Positions 63,819 to 64,000 of a DNA stretch of 64,000 nucleotides are shown here, piece after piece. The notes under the pieces were generated by a model, which was not told the origin of the DNA, did no database searches, and saw only the letters and a program-made list of their open reading frames with translations. Positions within the stretch are counted from its first letter, which is position 1. Every line of letters starts with the position of its first letter. The position numbers and the translations under genes were made by a program. The stretch spans positions 984,501-1,048,500 of the forward strand of contig JARFXP010000001.1 of the NCBI GenBank assembly GCA_029194675.1. Direction: 5' to 3'. This DNA is from Nitrospira sp. GTDB lineage: Bacteria; Nitrospirota; Nitrospiria; Nitrospirales; Nitrospiraceae.

Positions 63819-64000
63819 CTAGAAGGCGTAGAGGGTGCCGTAGAAGTAGGCCAAATTGTAGGCAACATCGATCTCAAACCCGCCTGTGCTGGTATCTTGC
63901 AGGCCAGCAGCCAGCCGGTCATAGGCGGCGCCGACCGCGAAGTTCTTGAACAGCCGGTACTCAAGGCCGGCATAGAACTCAAACATCACACCCTCGTAAT
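63819..64000 (-). CDS. Outer-membrane barrel protein, C-terminal part (partial)
   Basis: The minus-strand frame from the window edge reads FEFYAGLEYRLFKNFAVGAA, YDRLAAGLQDTSTGGFEIDV and AYNLAYFYGTLYAF before a stop at 63819-63821. Alternating hydrophobic residues and the terminal Phe are typical of the last strands of outer-membrane barrels, where the final aromatic residue is the BAM signal. The rest lies beyond the window. Its identity is unknown. Confidence 0.7.
   Translation of the reverse strand, partial: YEGVMFEFYAGLEYRLFKNFAVGAAYDRLAAGLQDTSTGGFEIDVAYNLAYFYGTLYAF

Overview
The window is GC-rich, Gram-negative-type bacterial chromosome. It encodes outer-membrane barrels, many lipoproteins with lipoboxes, a Tat-exported molybdoenzyme and strong AGGAGG ribosome sites. 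The mix (repeated SYLF proteins, MGH1-like GH63-type glycosidases, DUF4403, DUF4105 and DUF3141 proteins, FadL barrels, interspersed REP-like repeats) resembles Nitrospira or another Nitrospirota genome. That assignment is an inference from gene content; there is no rRNA or other marker in the window. I see no tRNA, rRNA or CRISPR.

Layout. 0-9 kb (mostly minus strand): a partial FadL barrel, SYLF protein 1, a membrane protein, two uncharacterised proteins, a beta-barrel and a lipase-like lipoprotein, then a DUF4105 protein on the plus strand. 10.2-14.3 kb: a gene graveyard holding two halves of an arylsulfatase relic about 3.1 kb apart, two decayed copies of one insertion sequence, a CusA-type RND tail, an IS481-type relic, two small lipoprotein genes, a YHS-glucan phosphorylase relic and a FadL start relic. 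14.3-15.8 kb: SYLF protein 2 (a duplicate of copy 1 with its promoter and hairpin) and a toxin-antitoxin pair whose toxin is frameshifted. 15.8-22.8 kb: short repeats, a frameshifted MscS channel, two lipoproteins, an M48 metalloprotease and an AAA/DUF4143 ATPase bracketed by copies of the M48 gene tail. 23-37 kb: SYLF 3 and 4, patatin lipoprotein, DUF4403, universal stress protein, helical CpxP-like protein, MscS, SYLF 5, MGH1-like glycosidase and a GH13 enzyme, then a chimeric toxin relic with its antitoxin. 37-47 kb: Tat molybdoenzyme, lipoproteins, a secreted endonuclease/exonuclease/phosphatase (EEP) protein, an SMP-30 lactonase between two paralogous lipoproteins, a TPR protein and a zinc phospholipase C-like exported protein. 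47-64 kb (minus): a second MGH1-like glycosidase, acetate kinase, phosphotransacetylase, DUF3141 PHA-synthase-like protein, second EEP lipoprotein, SYLF 6, two CpxP-like proteins, a third MscS, a second patatin, glucose-type dehydrogenase and a partial barrel.

Main theme. The same protein families recur in two blocks (about 23-36 kb and 47-62 kb): patatin lipoprotein, CpxP-like helical protein, MscS with a periplasmic head, SYLF lipid-binding protein and MGH1-like glycosidase. Most are exported. I infer an envelope-lipid and osmotic-stress module, duplicated anciently, linked to release and oxidation of glucose-type solutes (glycosidases, glucose dehydrogenase, SMP-30 lactonase). This is a hypothesis from co-occurrence, not a proven system. 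The accessory parts show strong decay: at least ten relics, two clean frameshifts and several families of interspersed repeats.
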